64,000 nucleotides of DNA from Pseudonocardia kunmingensis (GCF_006716445.1 NZ_VFPA01000001.1:2232001-2296000), one strand, 5' to 3'; numbered from the stretch's first letter, positions 19,096 through 27,640 are shown. Notes: a model not told the origin generated them from the sequence alone. A program made the numbers and translations.

Positions 19096-19107
19096 GTTCC
19101 GCGGAAC
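19096..19107. promoter_or_regulatory. ESX operator-like palindrome 1 (GTTC-N4-GAAC)
   Basis: A perfect 12-bp palindrome, GTTCCGCGGAAC, 40 bases before the eccC start. The identical sequence occurs in the eccB/lipoprotein promoter region at 23533. Confidence 0.6.
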
Positions 19108-19166
19108 GCCCACGCCGAACCCACCGCCGCTGCGATGCTAGGCAGCCGACGGCCTGCGCCGGGGCC

Positions 19167-19178
19167 GTTCGGCAGAAC
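19167..19178. promoter_or_regulatory. ESX operator-like palindrome 2 (GTTC-N4-GAAC)
   Basis: GTTCGGCAGAAC, 31 bases before the eccD start, has the same half-sites and spacing as the palindromes at 19096 and 23533 with a different centre. Confidence 0.5.
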
Positions 19179-19208
19179 TCGTCCTCCCCGGCGCCGCGGA
19201 GGGCCCAC

Positions 19209-20588
19209 ATGCGCAGCGCCGCCCAGGAGACGCAGTACTGCCGGCTCACGGTGCTGGCGCCGCGGGCCCGGGTCGACGTCGCGCTGCCGGTCGACGTTCC
19301 CGTCGCCGAGCTCGTCCCGATGCTGCTGGAGCTGGTCGGGGAGCCGGTGTTCGGGCTGCGGCCGGAGCCGTGGCGGCTGTCGGGGGCGGTGGGCGGCCCG
19401 CTCCCGCCCGGGGCCACGCTCGCCCAGCTCGGCGTGCCCGACGGCGAGCTGCTCCGGCTCGCACCCGACGCGCCGCCACCGCCGCCACCGGTGTTCGACG
19501 ACCCGGTCGACGCTCTGGCGGCCACGGCGGGCGCCGCGGGCGGCCCGGACCGGCGGTTCGGCGCGGCGGCGGTCGTCGTGGTCGCCGCCGTCGCCGCCGC
19601 GCTGCTGGCCACCGGCCCCGCCGACGGCGCCGTGCTGCGGGCGGCGGTCGCCGCGGCCGCGGCGGGCACTGCCGTGCTCCTCGCCGCCCGGCTCGCCCGG
19701 CGGTCGCTCCTCGCCCCGGCCGCGGGTGCGCACCCGCGGCTCGCGGCACGCACCGCGGCGTTCGCTGCGGTGCCGTTCGCCGCCGCCGCGGGCTGGGCCG
19801 CGCTGCCCGGCGTGCCACCTGCCGGGCCGCTGCTGCTCGCCACCGCGGCGGCCGGCGTCGTGGCGGCGGTCGCGCAGGTCGCCCTGCGTGTGGTGGCGCC
19901 TGCGCTCGTCGCCGTCGTGGTGGCCGCCGTGCCCGTGGGGCTGGGCGCCGTCGCCGTCCTGCGGGCCGCCCCGCCCTCCGCGGTCGCGGCCGCGGTGGGG
20001 GCGCTCATGGTGGTCGTCGGGCCGCTGCTGCCGCGCGCCGCGCTGCGCCTCTCGGGGCTGCCACGCCCGGTCGTGCCCGCCGACGGCTCCGAGCTGGCCG
20101 ACGCCGACGCACCCGACCTCCTGCCGCCCGAGGAGTTCGCCGAGCGCTCCGATCTCGCCCGCGGCTACCTCGCGGGCCTCGTCGGCGGCTGCGCCGCGGT
20201 GGCGGCCGCGGCGGCGCTACTGGCGGCGCACGGCGGCGGGTGGGCGGGGCCTGCTCTCGCGGGCGTCGTCATCGTGGTCCTCGCCCTGCGGGCGCGCGGG
20301 TTCGCCGACGCGGCGCCGTCGCGCACGCTGCTCGGCGGCGCCGTCACCGGCCTGGCCGGGCTCGCCGGGCTCGCGCTCACCCGACCGGAGCCGCACGCCC
20401 GTGCCGTCGCGGTGGGCGTGCTGCTCGCGGTGGTGCTGGCAGGCGTGCTCGCGGTGGCGCGGCGCCGTCCGGCGGGCTCCCCGGTGTCGCGGCGGGCGGT
20501 CGACCTGCTCGACGGTCTGCTGGCCGCCGCGGCCGTCCCGCTCGCACTCGCGGCGATGGACCTGTTCCGGCTCGTGCGCGGGCTGTAG
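19209..20588 (+). CDS. eccD: ESX-4 membrane channel protein EccD
   Basis: The 459-residue protein begins with a ubiquitin-like domain (about residues 8-95; RLTVLAPRARVDVALPVDVPV and GELLRLAPD). About eleven hydrophobic Ala/Val/Leu-rich spans follow to the C-terminus. That is the EccD layout, which forms the membrane pore of the type VII complex. The ATG at 19209 has GGAGGG five bases upstream. mycP follows after three bases, so the two are probably co-transcribed. Confidence 0.93.
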   Translation: MRSAAQETQYCRLTVLAPRARVDVALPVDVPVAELVPMLLELVGEPVFGLRPEPWRLSGAVGGPLPPGATLAQLGVPDGELLRLAPDAPPPPPPVFDDPVDALAATAGAAGGPDRRFGAAAVVVVAAVAAALLATGPADGAVLRAAVAAAAAGTAVLLAARLARRSLLAPAAGAHPRLAARTAAFAAVPFAAAAGWAALPGVPPAGPLLLATAAAGVVAAVAQVALRVVAPALVAVVVAAVPVGLGAVAVLRAAPPSAVAAAVGALMVVVGPLLPRAALRLSGLPRPVVPADGSELADADAPDLLPPEEFAERSDLARGYLAGLVGGCAAVAAAAALLAAHGGGWAGPALAGVVIVVLALRARGFADAAPSRTLLGGAVTGLAGLAGLALTRPEPHARAVAVGVLLAVVLAGVLAVARRRPAGSPVSRRAVDLLDGLLAAAAVPLALAAMDLFRLVRGL

Positions 20589-20591
20589 GAC

Positions 20592-22049
20592 GTGGCCGAG
20601 CCGGGATCATCCGCCCGGAAGCGGTGGGACGATCATGACGTCATGATCGTCGCGAGTTCCGGCTCCGCGCCCCCGCGCGGGCGAACGGGCGGACCTCGGA
20701 TCGATCACCGTCGGCTCGGCGCGGGGATCGGGCTGGTGGCACTCCTCCTCGTGGCCGCGGCTCCGCCGGCGGCCGCGGATCCGGGTGCGCGGGCGATCGC
20801 GGAGGAGGCGCGGGCCCTGCCCGAGCCGCCCGCCCCGCCACCGGTCCGGGTCACCCCGCCCCCTGGCCGGCCTCCCGGGCCTGCGGAGGGGCTGCGCGCG
20901 CCCGCCCGTTGCACGCCCCCGCGCACGGACACCCGGTCGGCCGTCGTCGAGGCCGCCGACGAGGCCGCCGACACGATGCGGCTGACGGAGGTGCACCGGC
21001 TCGCCACGGGCCGGGGCCAGCTCATCGCCGTGATCGACACGGGGGTGGCGCCGCACCCGCTCCTGGGTTCCCGGCTGAGCGGCGGCGGTGACTACCTCAC
21101 CGGCGGCGACGGCCTCGACGACTGCGACGGGCACGGCACCGCCGTCGCGGGCCTGCTGGCGGCCGCGGCTCCGGCGGGCGAGCGCACCGGCGCGCCGATC
21201 GGGATCGCTCCGCAGGCCCGGCTGCTCTCGATCCGGCAGTCCAGCCCGTCGTTCGACGTCCCCGCCCCGGACGGGGGCCTGCGCCCGGCAGGCGACACCG
21301 AGACCCTCGCGGAGGCGGTCGTGCTCGCGGTCCGCGCCGGGGCAGGCGTCGTGAACATCTCCGAGGCCGTGTGCCTGCCCGCGCCGCGCGCGGCCGGCGC
21401 GGGCGCCGCGCTGCAGGCCGCGCTGCGGTTCGCGGCCCACGCCGACGTCGTGGTGGTCGCGGCGGCGGGCAACGTCGGCACCGGGTCCTGCGCCCTCGAC
21501 GTCCCCGGCCAGGTCGCGCTACCGGGGTGGTTCGACCAGGACGTGCTCACGGTCGGCGCCGTCGCCCCCGACGGCGCGCCCGCCCCGTTCACGATGCCCG
21601 GCCCGTGGGTCGACGTGGCCGCCCCGGGCACCGGCCTGCGCTCGCTCGCCGTGGGCGGCGGCACGGTCGACGGGCTCGACGGCACGAGCTTCGCGGCGCC
21701 GTGGGTCGCCGGCGTCGCCGCGCTGGTGCGTGAACGGTTCCCCGAGCTGACCGCGGCGCAGGTCGTGGACCGGATCCTCGCCACGGCCCGCAGGCAGCCC
21801 GACCTGCGGGGCGCACTCGGCCACGGCGTCGTCGACCCGGTCGCGGCGCTGACCGCCCTGCCCGTCCGGCTCACGCCAGAGCCCGCGGACGCGCCCGTGC
21901 TGGCGGCGCTGCCCGGTACGGACCCGCAGCCCGACCCACCGGCCCCCGCCCTGCGCCCGCTCGACCTCGTGGTCGCGGCGATCCTGCTCGCCGCGGCCGG
22001 TGCGGCGGCCGCGGTGCTGCGCGGGCGGCCGCGCCCGCGCCCCCGCTGA
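20592..22049 (+). CDS. mycP: ESX-4 mycosin protease MycP
   Basis: This subtilisin-like serine protease is required for ESX stability and substrate processing. The triad is D149 (AVIDTGVAPH), H181 (CDGHGTAVAGL) and S366 (DGTSFAAPWVAG), with oxyanion N294 (AAAGNVG). It has a signal peptide (hydrophobic core about residues 44-62) and a C-terminal anchor (about 450-472), typical for mycosins. Start uncertain: GTG 20592 is three bases after eccD (485 residues), while ATG 20643 would give 468. A 24-bp palindrome lies between these starts. It is convergent with eccB. Confidence 0.92.
   Translation: MAEPGSSARKRWDDHDVMIVASSGSAPPRGRTGGPRIDHRRLGAGIGLVALLLVAAAPPAAADPGARAIAEEARALPEPPAPPPVRVTPPPGRPPGPAEGLRAPARCTPPRTDTRSAVVEAADEAADTMRLTEVHRLATGRGQLIAVIDTGVAPHPLLGSRLSGGGDYLTGGDGLDDCDGHGTAVAGLLAAAAPAGERTGAPIGIAPQARLLSIRQSSPSFDVPAPDGGLRPAGDTETLAEAVVLAVRAGAGVVNISEAVCLPAPRAAGAGAALQAALRFAAHADVVVVAAAGNVGTGSCALDVPGQVALPGWFDQDVLTVGAVAPDGAPAPFTMPGPWVDVAAPGTGLRSLAVGGGTVDGLDGTSFAAPWVAGVAALVRERFPELTAAQVVDRILATARRQPDLRGALGHGVVDPVAALTALPVRLTPEPADAPVLAALPGTDPQPDPPAPALRPLDLVVAAILLAAAGAAAAVLRGRPRPRPR
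20628..20651. promoter_or_regulatory. 24-bp perfect palindrome at the mycP start
   Basis: The left half GACGATCATGAC is followed at once by its exact reverse complement, centred on 20639/20640. It is AT-richer than its surroundings and begins 40 bases after the eccD stop. With no spacer it cannot form a good RNA hairpin, which suggests a DNA site for a dimeric protein. Confidence 0.6.
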
Positions 22050-22052
22050 CCG

Positions 22053-23495
22053 CTACCCGGGCAGGACGTCCACGGTCCGGCTCGCCGCCGCGAGATCGAG
22101 CGTGGGGCCGGTGGGCAGCAACCGCAGGGCCGCCTCCGGTGCGGGCTCGACGGCGGTGATGCCGAGCGCGGCGGCGGTGGCGTCGTCGGCGACGCCGTAG
22201 GCCACGCCGGTGGCGGACACGAGCCAGAGCGGGCCGCCGGACGGCCTGCCGGGCGCGGTGGCCCGCACCGCCCCACCCGGGCCGACGGACACGGCGTCGA
22301 CGCGCTCACCGGGCCCGTCGGCCTGCGCGAGCACCACCGGGGACCGCTCCCCGACGGGCAGGGCGGACCCGGTCCACACGCCGCCGTCCGCACCGCCGTC
22401 CGCACCGCCGTCCGCGCCCCACGTCCGGCAGACGACGGGCGCGTCCGCGGGCTCCCGCACGGGCGGGGCACCCGGCGGCCAGCCGTGCACCGCGAGCTCC
22501 TCCACCACCGCGGCGCCGGCCAGCTCCCCCGCCCCGACCGGGGTCGGCTGCGCCTGCCCGGACGCCACCCGCAGCAGCTCGGCCGGCAGCGCGGGCACCG
22601 CCTGCAACCCGCCGGCCAGCACGACGTAGTGCTGCTCCGCGCCACCGACCGGGCGCGCCACCAGCACGTCGCCGACCCGACCGGGCAGGCCGCCGGGAGC
22701 AGGCTCACCGCGGTCCGGCACCACGGGCGTGACGAGCGGCGGCCCTTCCGGCAGCACCGTCAGCAGGGCGGGCGCGGCCTCCCGCGGGACGCGCCCGGTG
22801 AGCCCGAACGCGGCGACGAGCCGGCCGTCGCCCACGTCGACGCGGTGACGCCGACCGCCGGTGACGAGCCACGTGGTCGCGTCGGCGTCGGCGAGCAGCA
22901 CGGCCTCCCCCGCGGGCGCGGCCCCGATCGGCGCCGTGCCGCCGACGACCGTGGTGGCGGTGAGCGCGCCCTCCGGGGTCACCGCGTCGCACACCGCCCA
23001 CCCGGGCGGGACCGGCGGTCCGTCCGGGCGGACGGCCAGCGCGCCGGGGACCGCGGCCGTGGGCGTGCGCGGAGCGGCGTCGAGCGCGGCGTCCGGGACG
23101 CGGACGGGCGTGGCGCCGGCCGGATCGGCGTCCGTGCTCCCGCCTGCCCGCAGGGCCGCCAGCACCAGGCGGGCTGCAGGCAGGTTCGCCACCGGGACGA
23201 GCCGGTCCGGCCCGTGCGCCACCACGTACATCGCGCCCGACCCGGCGCCGACGACCACGGCCTGCCGGGTCCAGTCCGGCCGCGGGGACACGGCGGCGAG
23301 CACGGCGGCGGCGCACAGCCCGAGCAGGCCGAGCACGACGCCGGCGAGCGCGGCGCGGCGTTGCGAGCGGATCTGCTCGTGCAGCGGTACGGGGTCGCCG
23401 CGCACGAGGGCCGCCTCGAGCCGCCGCAGGCCGAACCGGTAGGCGTCCGCCTGGTCCCGGGTGGCGGGGGCCCGCACGCCGCTCGCTGGGGGCAC
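22053..23495 (-). CDS. eccB: ESX-4 periplasmic protein EccB
   Basis: The 480-residue protein has a short cytoplasmic N-terminus with the family pattern RDQADAYRFGLRRLEAALV, one membrane span at residues 48-69, and a large extracytoplasmic domain of repeated segments (SGAMYVV...LVPVANLPAARLVL; VPPGWAVCDAV). EccB is the outward-facing part of the ESX membrane complex. GTG 23495 is the only start that keeps the conserved N-terminus. No clear ribosome-binding site is present. It ends four bases from the convergent mycP. Confidence 0.93.
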   Translation of the reverse strand: MPPASGVRAPATRDQADAYRFGLRRLEAALVRGDPVPLHEQIRSQRRAALAGVVLGLLGLCAAAVLAAVSPRPDWTRQAVVVGAGSGAMYVVAHGPDRLVPVANLPAARLVLAALRAGGSTDADPAGATPVRVPDAALDAAPRTPTAAVPGALAVRPDGPPVPPGWAVCDAVTPEGALTATTVVGGTAPIGAAPAGEAVLLADADATTWLVTGGRRHRVDVGDGRLVAAFGLTGRVPREAAPALLTVLPEGPPLVTPVVPDRGEPAPGGLPGRVGDVLVARPVGGAEQHYVVLAGGLQAVPALPAELLRVASGQAQPTPVGAGELAGAAVVEELAVHGWPPGAPPVREPADAPVVCRTWGADGGADGGADGGVWTGSALPVGERSPVVLAQADGPGERVDAVSVGPGGAVRATAPGRPSGGPLWLVSATGVAYGVADDATAAALGITAVEPAPEAALRLLPTGPTLDLAAASRTVDVLPG

Positions 23496-23532
23496 GTGCC
23501 GACGGTAACGACGCGCCCGCTGCGGCGGGGCC

Positions 23533-23544
23533 GTTCCGCGGAAC
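23533..23544. promoter_or_regulatory. ESX operator-like palindrome 3 (GTTC-N4-GAAC)
   Basis: GTTCCGCGGAAC, identical to 19096-19107, between the divergent eccB and lipoprotein genes, 38 bases before the eccB start. On the minus strand its GGAAC half is 19 bases from a CGTC, loosely like an ECF sigma promoter. Confidence 0.6.
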
Positions 23545-23627
23545 CCGCCGGATTTCGCGGGCCGCCCCAACCGCGCAGGGCGGGCCGCGGTCATCACGGG
23601 TGTCCGCACCACCGCCCGGAGGTTCCG

Positions 23628-24344
23628 ATGTCCCGTCCCGCCCCGTCCGACGTCCCGGCCGCCGGCTCGCTGCGCCAGGGGACCCGGGTCACCCGCTTCG
23701 CCCGCGCCGCCGCCGTGGTCCTCTCCGCGGGCGCCGCCCTCACCGGCTGCACCGTGGCGGTGGACGGCTGGGCCACGGCGGGACCCGCGCCCGTCGCACG
23801 GCCGGTGCCCGTCCCCGACACGCCCGGCCCGGTCGGATCGGACGGGGAGACCGCGCTGTACGCGGAGTGGGTCGCGGGCGGCTGGGAACCGCAGCCCGTC
23901 CTGCCGGTCAGCGACCCCGACAGCGGCGTGAGCGCGTGGATGTTCGGCACCCCGGCGCCACGCCCGGACACCCCGGACGGCGCCACCGCCTTCCAGGCGA
24001 TCGGCGCGCCGGCCAGCGTGGTCACGTGGTTCGGCGTGTTCCCGGTGCCCGAGGGCTACGTGGCCGACGCGCGCCAGGGCGCCTTGAACACGGCGGCCAC
24101 CAAGAGCGGGCGGGTGACCCGCATCGACGCGGTGACTGTGGCCGGCCACCCCGGTGTCGACGTGCGCATCGAGTTCCGGACCGCGGAGGGCTACGACATG
24201 ATCGACCTGATCCGCTACGTCGAGCTGCCGGGCCACCTGGCGGGCATCGAGTCGATCGGTGTCCGCGGTGACGAGCGGGTCCTGCAGCAGGTCCAGCAGG
24301 TCATGGTCGACAAGCTGTCGGTGCCGGTGGGGGGCACTGGTTAG
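23628..24344 (+). CDS. Putative lipoprotein
   Basis: This 238-residue protein has a basic N-terminus, a hydrophobic stretch and a lipobox ALTGC with the lipidated cysteine at C41. A Pro-rich linker follows, then a compact domain (about residues 75-238: WVAGGWEPQPVLPV, VTWFGVFPVPEGYV, VDVRIEFRTAEGYD, YVELPGHLAGIES). The repeated aromatic strands suggest a PsbP/LpqN-like beta-sandwich, but this is a guess. GGAGG sits five bases before the ATG. It is divergent from eccB and shares its palindrome, so it may belong to the ESX regulon. Confidence 0.8.
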   Translation: MSRPAPSDVPAAGSLRQGTRVTRFARAAAVVLSAGAALTGCTVAVDGWATAGPAPVARPVPVPDTPGPVGSDGETALYAEWVAGGWEPQPVLPVSDPDSGVSAWMFGTPAPRPDTPDGATAFQAIGAPASVVTWFGVFPVPEGYVADARQGALNTAATKSGRVTRIDAVTVAGHPGVDVRIEFRTAEGYDMIDLIRYVELPGHLAGIESIGVRGDERVLQQVQQVMVDKLSVPVGGTG

Positions 24345-25285
24345 CCGACCGAGATCGCGTCCAGGCGCTCCTTCAGGAACGGCGCGGAGACGACCGGCGA
24401 CAGGTCCGCCTGTCGACCCAGCGGCGGGGCGAGCGGTGTGACCAGCGCGTCGTGGTCGAGCTCGAAGAAGAACACCAGCGAGATCAGCTCCTCGTGCGGC
24501 GCGTCCGGCTGCGGCGGGAGCACGCGGTGCCGCCCGGAGCGCCAGCGCAGCCCGGTCCAGTGCGCGAGCAGGTCGCCGATGTTGACGGTGAAGGCGGCCG
24601 GGTCGTAGGGCGCGTCGGTCCAGCCGGTGCCGTCGACGTCCACCTGGAGCCCACCCGCACCCGGCTCGCGGTCGAGCACCGTGACCGTGCCGAAGTCGGT
24701 GTGGGCGCCGATGCGGAACTGCCCCGGCGCGGGCTCACCGACCTCGGTGAGCGGCGGGTAGCGGTTGATGTTGAACGTCCAGGTGGGGTGGTCCGCGAGC
24801 GCGGTCAGGGCGTCGCGCGGCAGGCCGAGCGCGTCGGCGCACAGCTCCAGCAGCTCCCGCGACACCGCGGTCATCGCGGCGACGTAGCGCTGCACGGCCG
24901 CCTGCAGCTCGGGCACCTCGGCGGGCCAGACGTTCGGCGGGAACCACACCGCGTCGACGGCGGCGTCGCCGGTCGGCGTCTCCGGCCCGACCGCGAACGA
25001 CTCCTTGAGGTCGGGCGGCGTCTCGGCGCCTTCGACGTTGCCGTTGGCCTCCACGCCGGGCGCGAGCCAGCCCCGGCCCCCGATGCGCACCGCGTAGCGC
25101 TGCTTGACCTCGACGGGCAGCGCGAAGAAGCGCCGTGCCGCAGCGCGCACGTCGGCGCGCAGGGTGTCGTCGACGCCGTGCCCGGCGGCCAGCAGGAAGC
25201 CCGCCCGCTGCAGAGCGCTGTCGACGGCAGGGCCGACGGCCGGGTCGCCCGCGCGCCACGTGGCCAGGTCGATGGTGGGGATCAT
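24341..25285 (-). CDS. Isopenicillin-N-synthase-family Fe(II) dioxygenase
   Basis: The 314-residue protein has the DIOX_N half at residues 1-130 and the double-stranded beta-helix after that. The iron facial triad is H195, D197 (GAHTDFGTVT) and H253 (GRHRVLPP). The Arg of the usual RxS co-substrate motif is replaced: the aligned stretch reads LISLVFFF, with Leu267. PPDLKESFAVGPE resembles fungal thymine-7-hydroxylase. It is the last gene of an operon with a cytosine deaminase (ATGA overlap) and a nucleobase permease, which makes a pyrimidine substrate an attractive but unproven idea. It ends four bases inside the convergent lipoprotein gene. Confidence 0.82.
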   Translation of the reverse strand: MIPTIDLATWRAGDPAVGPAVDSALQRAGFLLAAGHGVDDTLRADVRAAARRFFALPVEVKQRYAVRIGGRGWLAPGVEANGNVEGAETPPDLKESFAVGPETPTGDAAVDAVWFPPNVWPAEVPELQAAVQRYVAAMTAVSRELLELCADALGLPRDALTALADHPTWTFNINRYPPLTEVGEPAPGQFRIGAHTDFGTVTVLDREPGAGGLQVDVDGTGWTDAPYDPAAFTVNIGDLLAHWTGLRWRSGRHRVLPPQPDAPHEELISLVFFFELDHDALVTPLAPPLGRQADLSPVVSAPFLKERLDAISVG

Positions 25286-25746
25286 GAGCGAACCTCTCCG
25301 ATGTCCTCGTACCAGAGCTCGGGCCGGGCGGCGATGAAGTCGGTCATGAGCGTCGCGCAGCGCTCGTCGTCGACCACGGTGACGGCGACGCCGTGCTCGG
25401 CGAGCCAGTCGTGCCCCCCGGAGAACGTGCGCGCCTCGCCGACGACGAGCGCACCGATCCCGAACTGGCGCACCAGCCCTGAGCAGTACCAGCACGGGGA
25501 GAGGGTCGTGACCATCACCGTGTCGCGGTAGTCGCGCTGCCGCCCGGCGGCCCGGAACGCGGCCGTCTCGGCGTGCGTCGAGGGGTCGTCGTCCTGCACG
25601 CGCCGGTTGTGCCCGCGCCCGAGCAGCGTGCCGTCGGCGGCGAAGAGCGCCGCCCCGATGGGGATGCCGCCCTCGTCGAGGCCGGCGCGGGCCTCCTCGA
25701 GCGCGGTCTCGAGCAGCGTGCGGGGGTCCAGAGCCACGGGCGTCAC
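25282..25746 (-). CDS. Yeast-type (Fcy1-like) cytosine deaminase
   Basis: This 154-residue zinc-dependent deaminase has zinc ligands H58-A-E60 and PC85-WYC88. The C-terminus VVDDERC...MTDFIAARPELWYEDIGE is closely like Saccharomyces Fcy1, and so are GGIPIGAALF and LGRGHNRRVQ. It should convert cytosine to uracil; creatinine- or guanine-type activity is less likely given these matches. One difference is HAE in place of the fungal HGE. GTG 25746 overlaps the permease stop by four bases, so uptake and deamination are coupled. Confidence 0.88.
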   Translation of the reverse strand: MTPVALDPRTLLETALEEARAGLDEGGIPIGAALFAADGTLLGRGHNRRVQDDDPSTHAETAAFRAAGRQRDYRDTVMVTTLSPCWYCSGLVRQFGIGALVVGEARTFSGGHDWLAEHGVAVTVVDDERCATLMTDFIAARPELWYEDIGEVRS

Positions 25747-27176
25747 TCTGCGGGTCCCGCCGTGCGCGCCGCAACCCGCCGGAACAGCAGCGCGTAGACG
25801 CCGGCCGCCAGCACGAACCCGACGAGGAACGTCACGTCGCCGACGCCGGGCGCCAGGCGCGGGACGAGCCCGGTGAACAGGACCTGGTTGGAGAACAGCG
25901 GCACCGAGACCCCGATGCCCACCAGGAGGGCGACCAGCCCCGCGTGGTTGCGGTGCGCGCGGTCGTAGAGCAGTTCCACCGGCAGCCGCCCGCGACGCAG
26001 GTACTGGTCGGTGAGCACGACGCCGAGCCACGGCCCGATCCAGTAGACGATCACGAGCAGGAACGCCTCGTAGCTGTGCGCGGCGTCGGCGAGGGCGAGC
26101 ACCGCGATCACGAAGCCGACCACCCCGAACGCGAGGGCCACGACGGCCCGCGCCCAGCGCAGCGGCACGTCCACGCCCGCGCTGAGGAAGGCCATCGCGC
26201 CCGAGTAGACGTTCAGCACGTTGGCGGCCACGGCGCCGAGCGCGATCGCGAGCAGCGTCAGCGCCGCGAGCGCGCCGGGCAGCACGCCGACGAACGCGGT
26301 GGCCGGGTTGTCCGAGACGATCCCGGCCGCGGCCGTGGCGCTCACCGACGCCGCTCCGACGATCATGAGCACGCTCGTCGATCCGAAGAGCCCGAGCCCG
26401 GCCGCGAGCCCGGTGCGCAGCCGCGAGGAGTCGGCCGGCAGGTAGCGCGCGTAGTCGGCCGCGTACGGGCTCCAGCCCGCCGTGTAGCCGACGACCGCGC
26501 CCACGGTGAGCAGGAACCCGCCGACGCCACCGGTGCCACCACCGTCGGGCACGGCGCCCGGATCGGAGCGGGCGAGCACGATCACGGCGCCGATCGCGAA
26601 CACGACCGCGAGCACCGGGAACGCGAGCCGCTCGAACGCCTGCACGAGGTTGTGCCCGACGAACGCGATGCCGATCTGCACCAGCACGACGACGACCAGG
26701 CAGGCCGCCGCGGGGATCCCGGTGAGCGCGTCGAGGGCGAACGCGGCGCTGACGCTGTTCACGGCGAACCAACCGAACCCGGAGGTGATCGTCATCAGCG
26801 CGGAGGGCACCGCGTTGCCCCGGTAGCCGAACGCGAGCCTGCCGAGCACCATCTGCGGCACCCCGGCCGACGGCGCGCGTGCCGACAGCAGGGCGTGCGC
26901 CACCGCGGAGATCGCGTTGCCGAGCAGGACCGCCGCGACGGCCTGCGGGAACGTCAGCCCGAACGCCGACACCGACAGCACGCCGAGGAAGATCGTGGCG
27001 AACTCGAGGTTCGGCGAGGTCCAGGTCCAGAACAGCTGACGGGGCCTGCCGTGCCGCTCGGCGGCGGGGATCGGCTCGTTCCCGCCCGGCTCGACCGCGA
27101 CCACGCGGTCGCCGTACTCGCGGTCCTGGGTGGTCTCGCTCGGGGCGGGATCGGCGGGGACGGGGTCGGCGCTCAC
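25743..27176 (-). CDS. NCS1-family nucleobase permease (cytosine/purine type)
   Basis: The 477-residue protein has about twelve membrane spans and the NCS1 marks: RQLFWTWTSPNLEFATIFLGVL near the first span, GRLAFGYRGN, and YWIGPWLGVVLTDQYLRRGR. NCS1 carriers import cytosine, purines, allantoin or thiamine with a cation. Being coupled to a cytosine deaminase favours cytosine. The GTG at 27176 removes a non-hydrophobic upstream extension. It is the first gene of the three-gene operon. Confidence 0.9.
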   Translation of the reverse strand: MSADPVPADPAPSETTQDREYGDRVVAVEPGGNEPIPAAERHGRPRQLFWTWTSPNLEFATIFLGVLSVSAFGLTFPQAVAAVLLGNAISAVAHALLSARAPSAGVPQMVLGRLAFGYRGNAVPSALMTITSGFGWFAVNSVSAAFALDALTGIPAAACLVVVVLVQIGIAFVGHNLVQAFERLAFPVLAVVFAIGAVIVLARSDPGAVPDGGGTGGVGGFLLTVGAVVGYTAGWSPYAADYARYLPADSSRLRTGLAAGLGLFGSTSVLMIVGAASVSATAAAGIVSDNPATAFVGVLPGALAALTLLAIALGAVAANVLNVYSGAMAFLSAGVDVPLRWARAVVALAFGVVGFVIAVLALADAAHSYEAFLLVIVYWIGPWLGVVLTDQYLRRGRLPVELLYDRAHRNHAGLVALLVGIGVSVPLFSNQVLFTGLVPRLAPGVGDVTFLVGFVLAAGVYALLFRRVAARTAGPAE

Positions 27177-27228
27177 GTCACCACTCTCGGGTGCCGCCCG
27201 CCTTCCGGGCAATGGGCGGCGAGCGCCG

Positions 27229-27477
27229 TTAACGTCGATGTTCGTTGCGGGGTGCGACGGTGAGGTCGAGCGCCCGCAGCACCGCCTGCATCTGCTCGGC
27301 CGCGGTGCGGCCACGGCGTTCCCGCAGCTGCACCACCGCGAGGTCGACCTGCTCGGGGGTCACCGTGCGCGCAGCGCTGACGGGCTCGCCGACCTCGTCG
27401 TGGCTCGGGGCGGCCGCGTACTGGCAACCGGTGCCGGGAAGGGGGTCGTGCAGCCGTACGTCCGGCGTCGCAGTCAC
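27229..27477 (-). CDS. Small hypothetical protein
   Basis: This 82-residue protein has an acidic-polar N-terminal half and a basic helical C-terminal half (TPEQVDLAVVQLRERRGRT, ending EHRR). The GTG at 27477 follows a GGAG ribosome-binding site at good spacing, and codon use fits the neighbours, so I treat it as real. No family recognised. It lies between truA and the permease operon and could be a small regulator. A weak hairpin (27193-27220) follows it. Confidence 0.5.
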   Translation of the reverse strand: MTATPDVRLHDPLPGTGCQYAAAPSHDEVGEPVSAARTVTPEQVDLAVVQLRERRGRTAAEQMQAVLRALDLTVAPRNEHRR

Positions 27478-27640
27478 GGCGTCTCCGTTCGGTTCTCAGC
27501 GCAAGGGGAGCTGCTCCGCTCATCGGGTGACGACGGGCGGCGCGCGTAACGGTACGTGTTCTCAGGCTTCGTGTGAATCACGCCCAGGTGAACAGAACGG
27601 GCCACATCACCCCGACCAGGGGATACGGGCTCGCAGACGA

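Noticed and set aside
19096..19178. LexA/SOS boxes
   Set aside because: The Gram-positive SOS box is GAAC-N4-GTTC. These palindromes are GTTC-N4-GAAC, the reverse arrangement.
12802..20646. An unbroken plus-strand frame of more than 2,600 codons, mostly opposite the ESX genes
   Set aside because: It is Arg/Pro/Gly-rich, has no family motif, and lies antisense to eccC and its neighbours. Long open antisense frames are common in very GC-rich coding DNA.
25743..27228. Purine or other riboswitch before the NCS1 permease
   Set aside because: The gap is about 50 bases and shows only a weak hairpin, with no conserved aptamer core.
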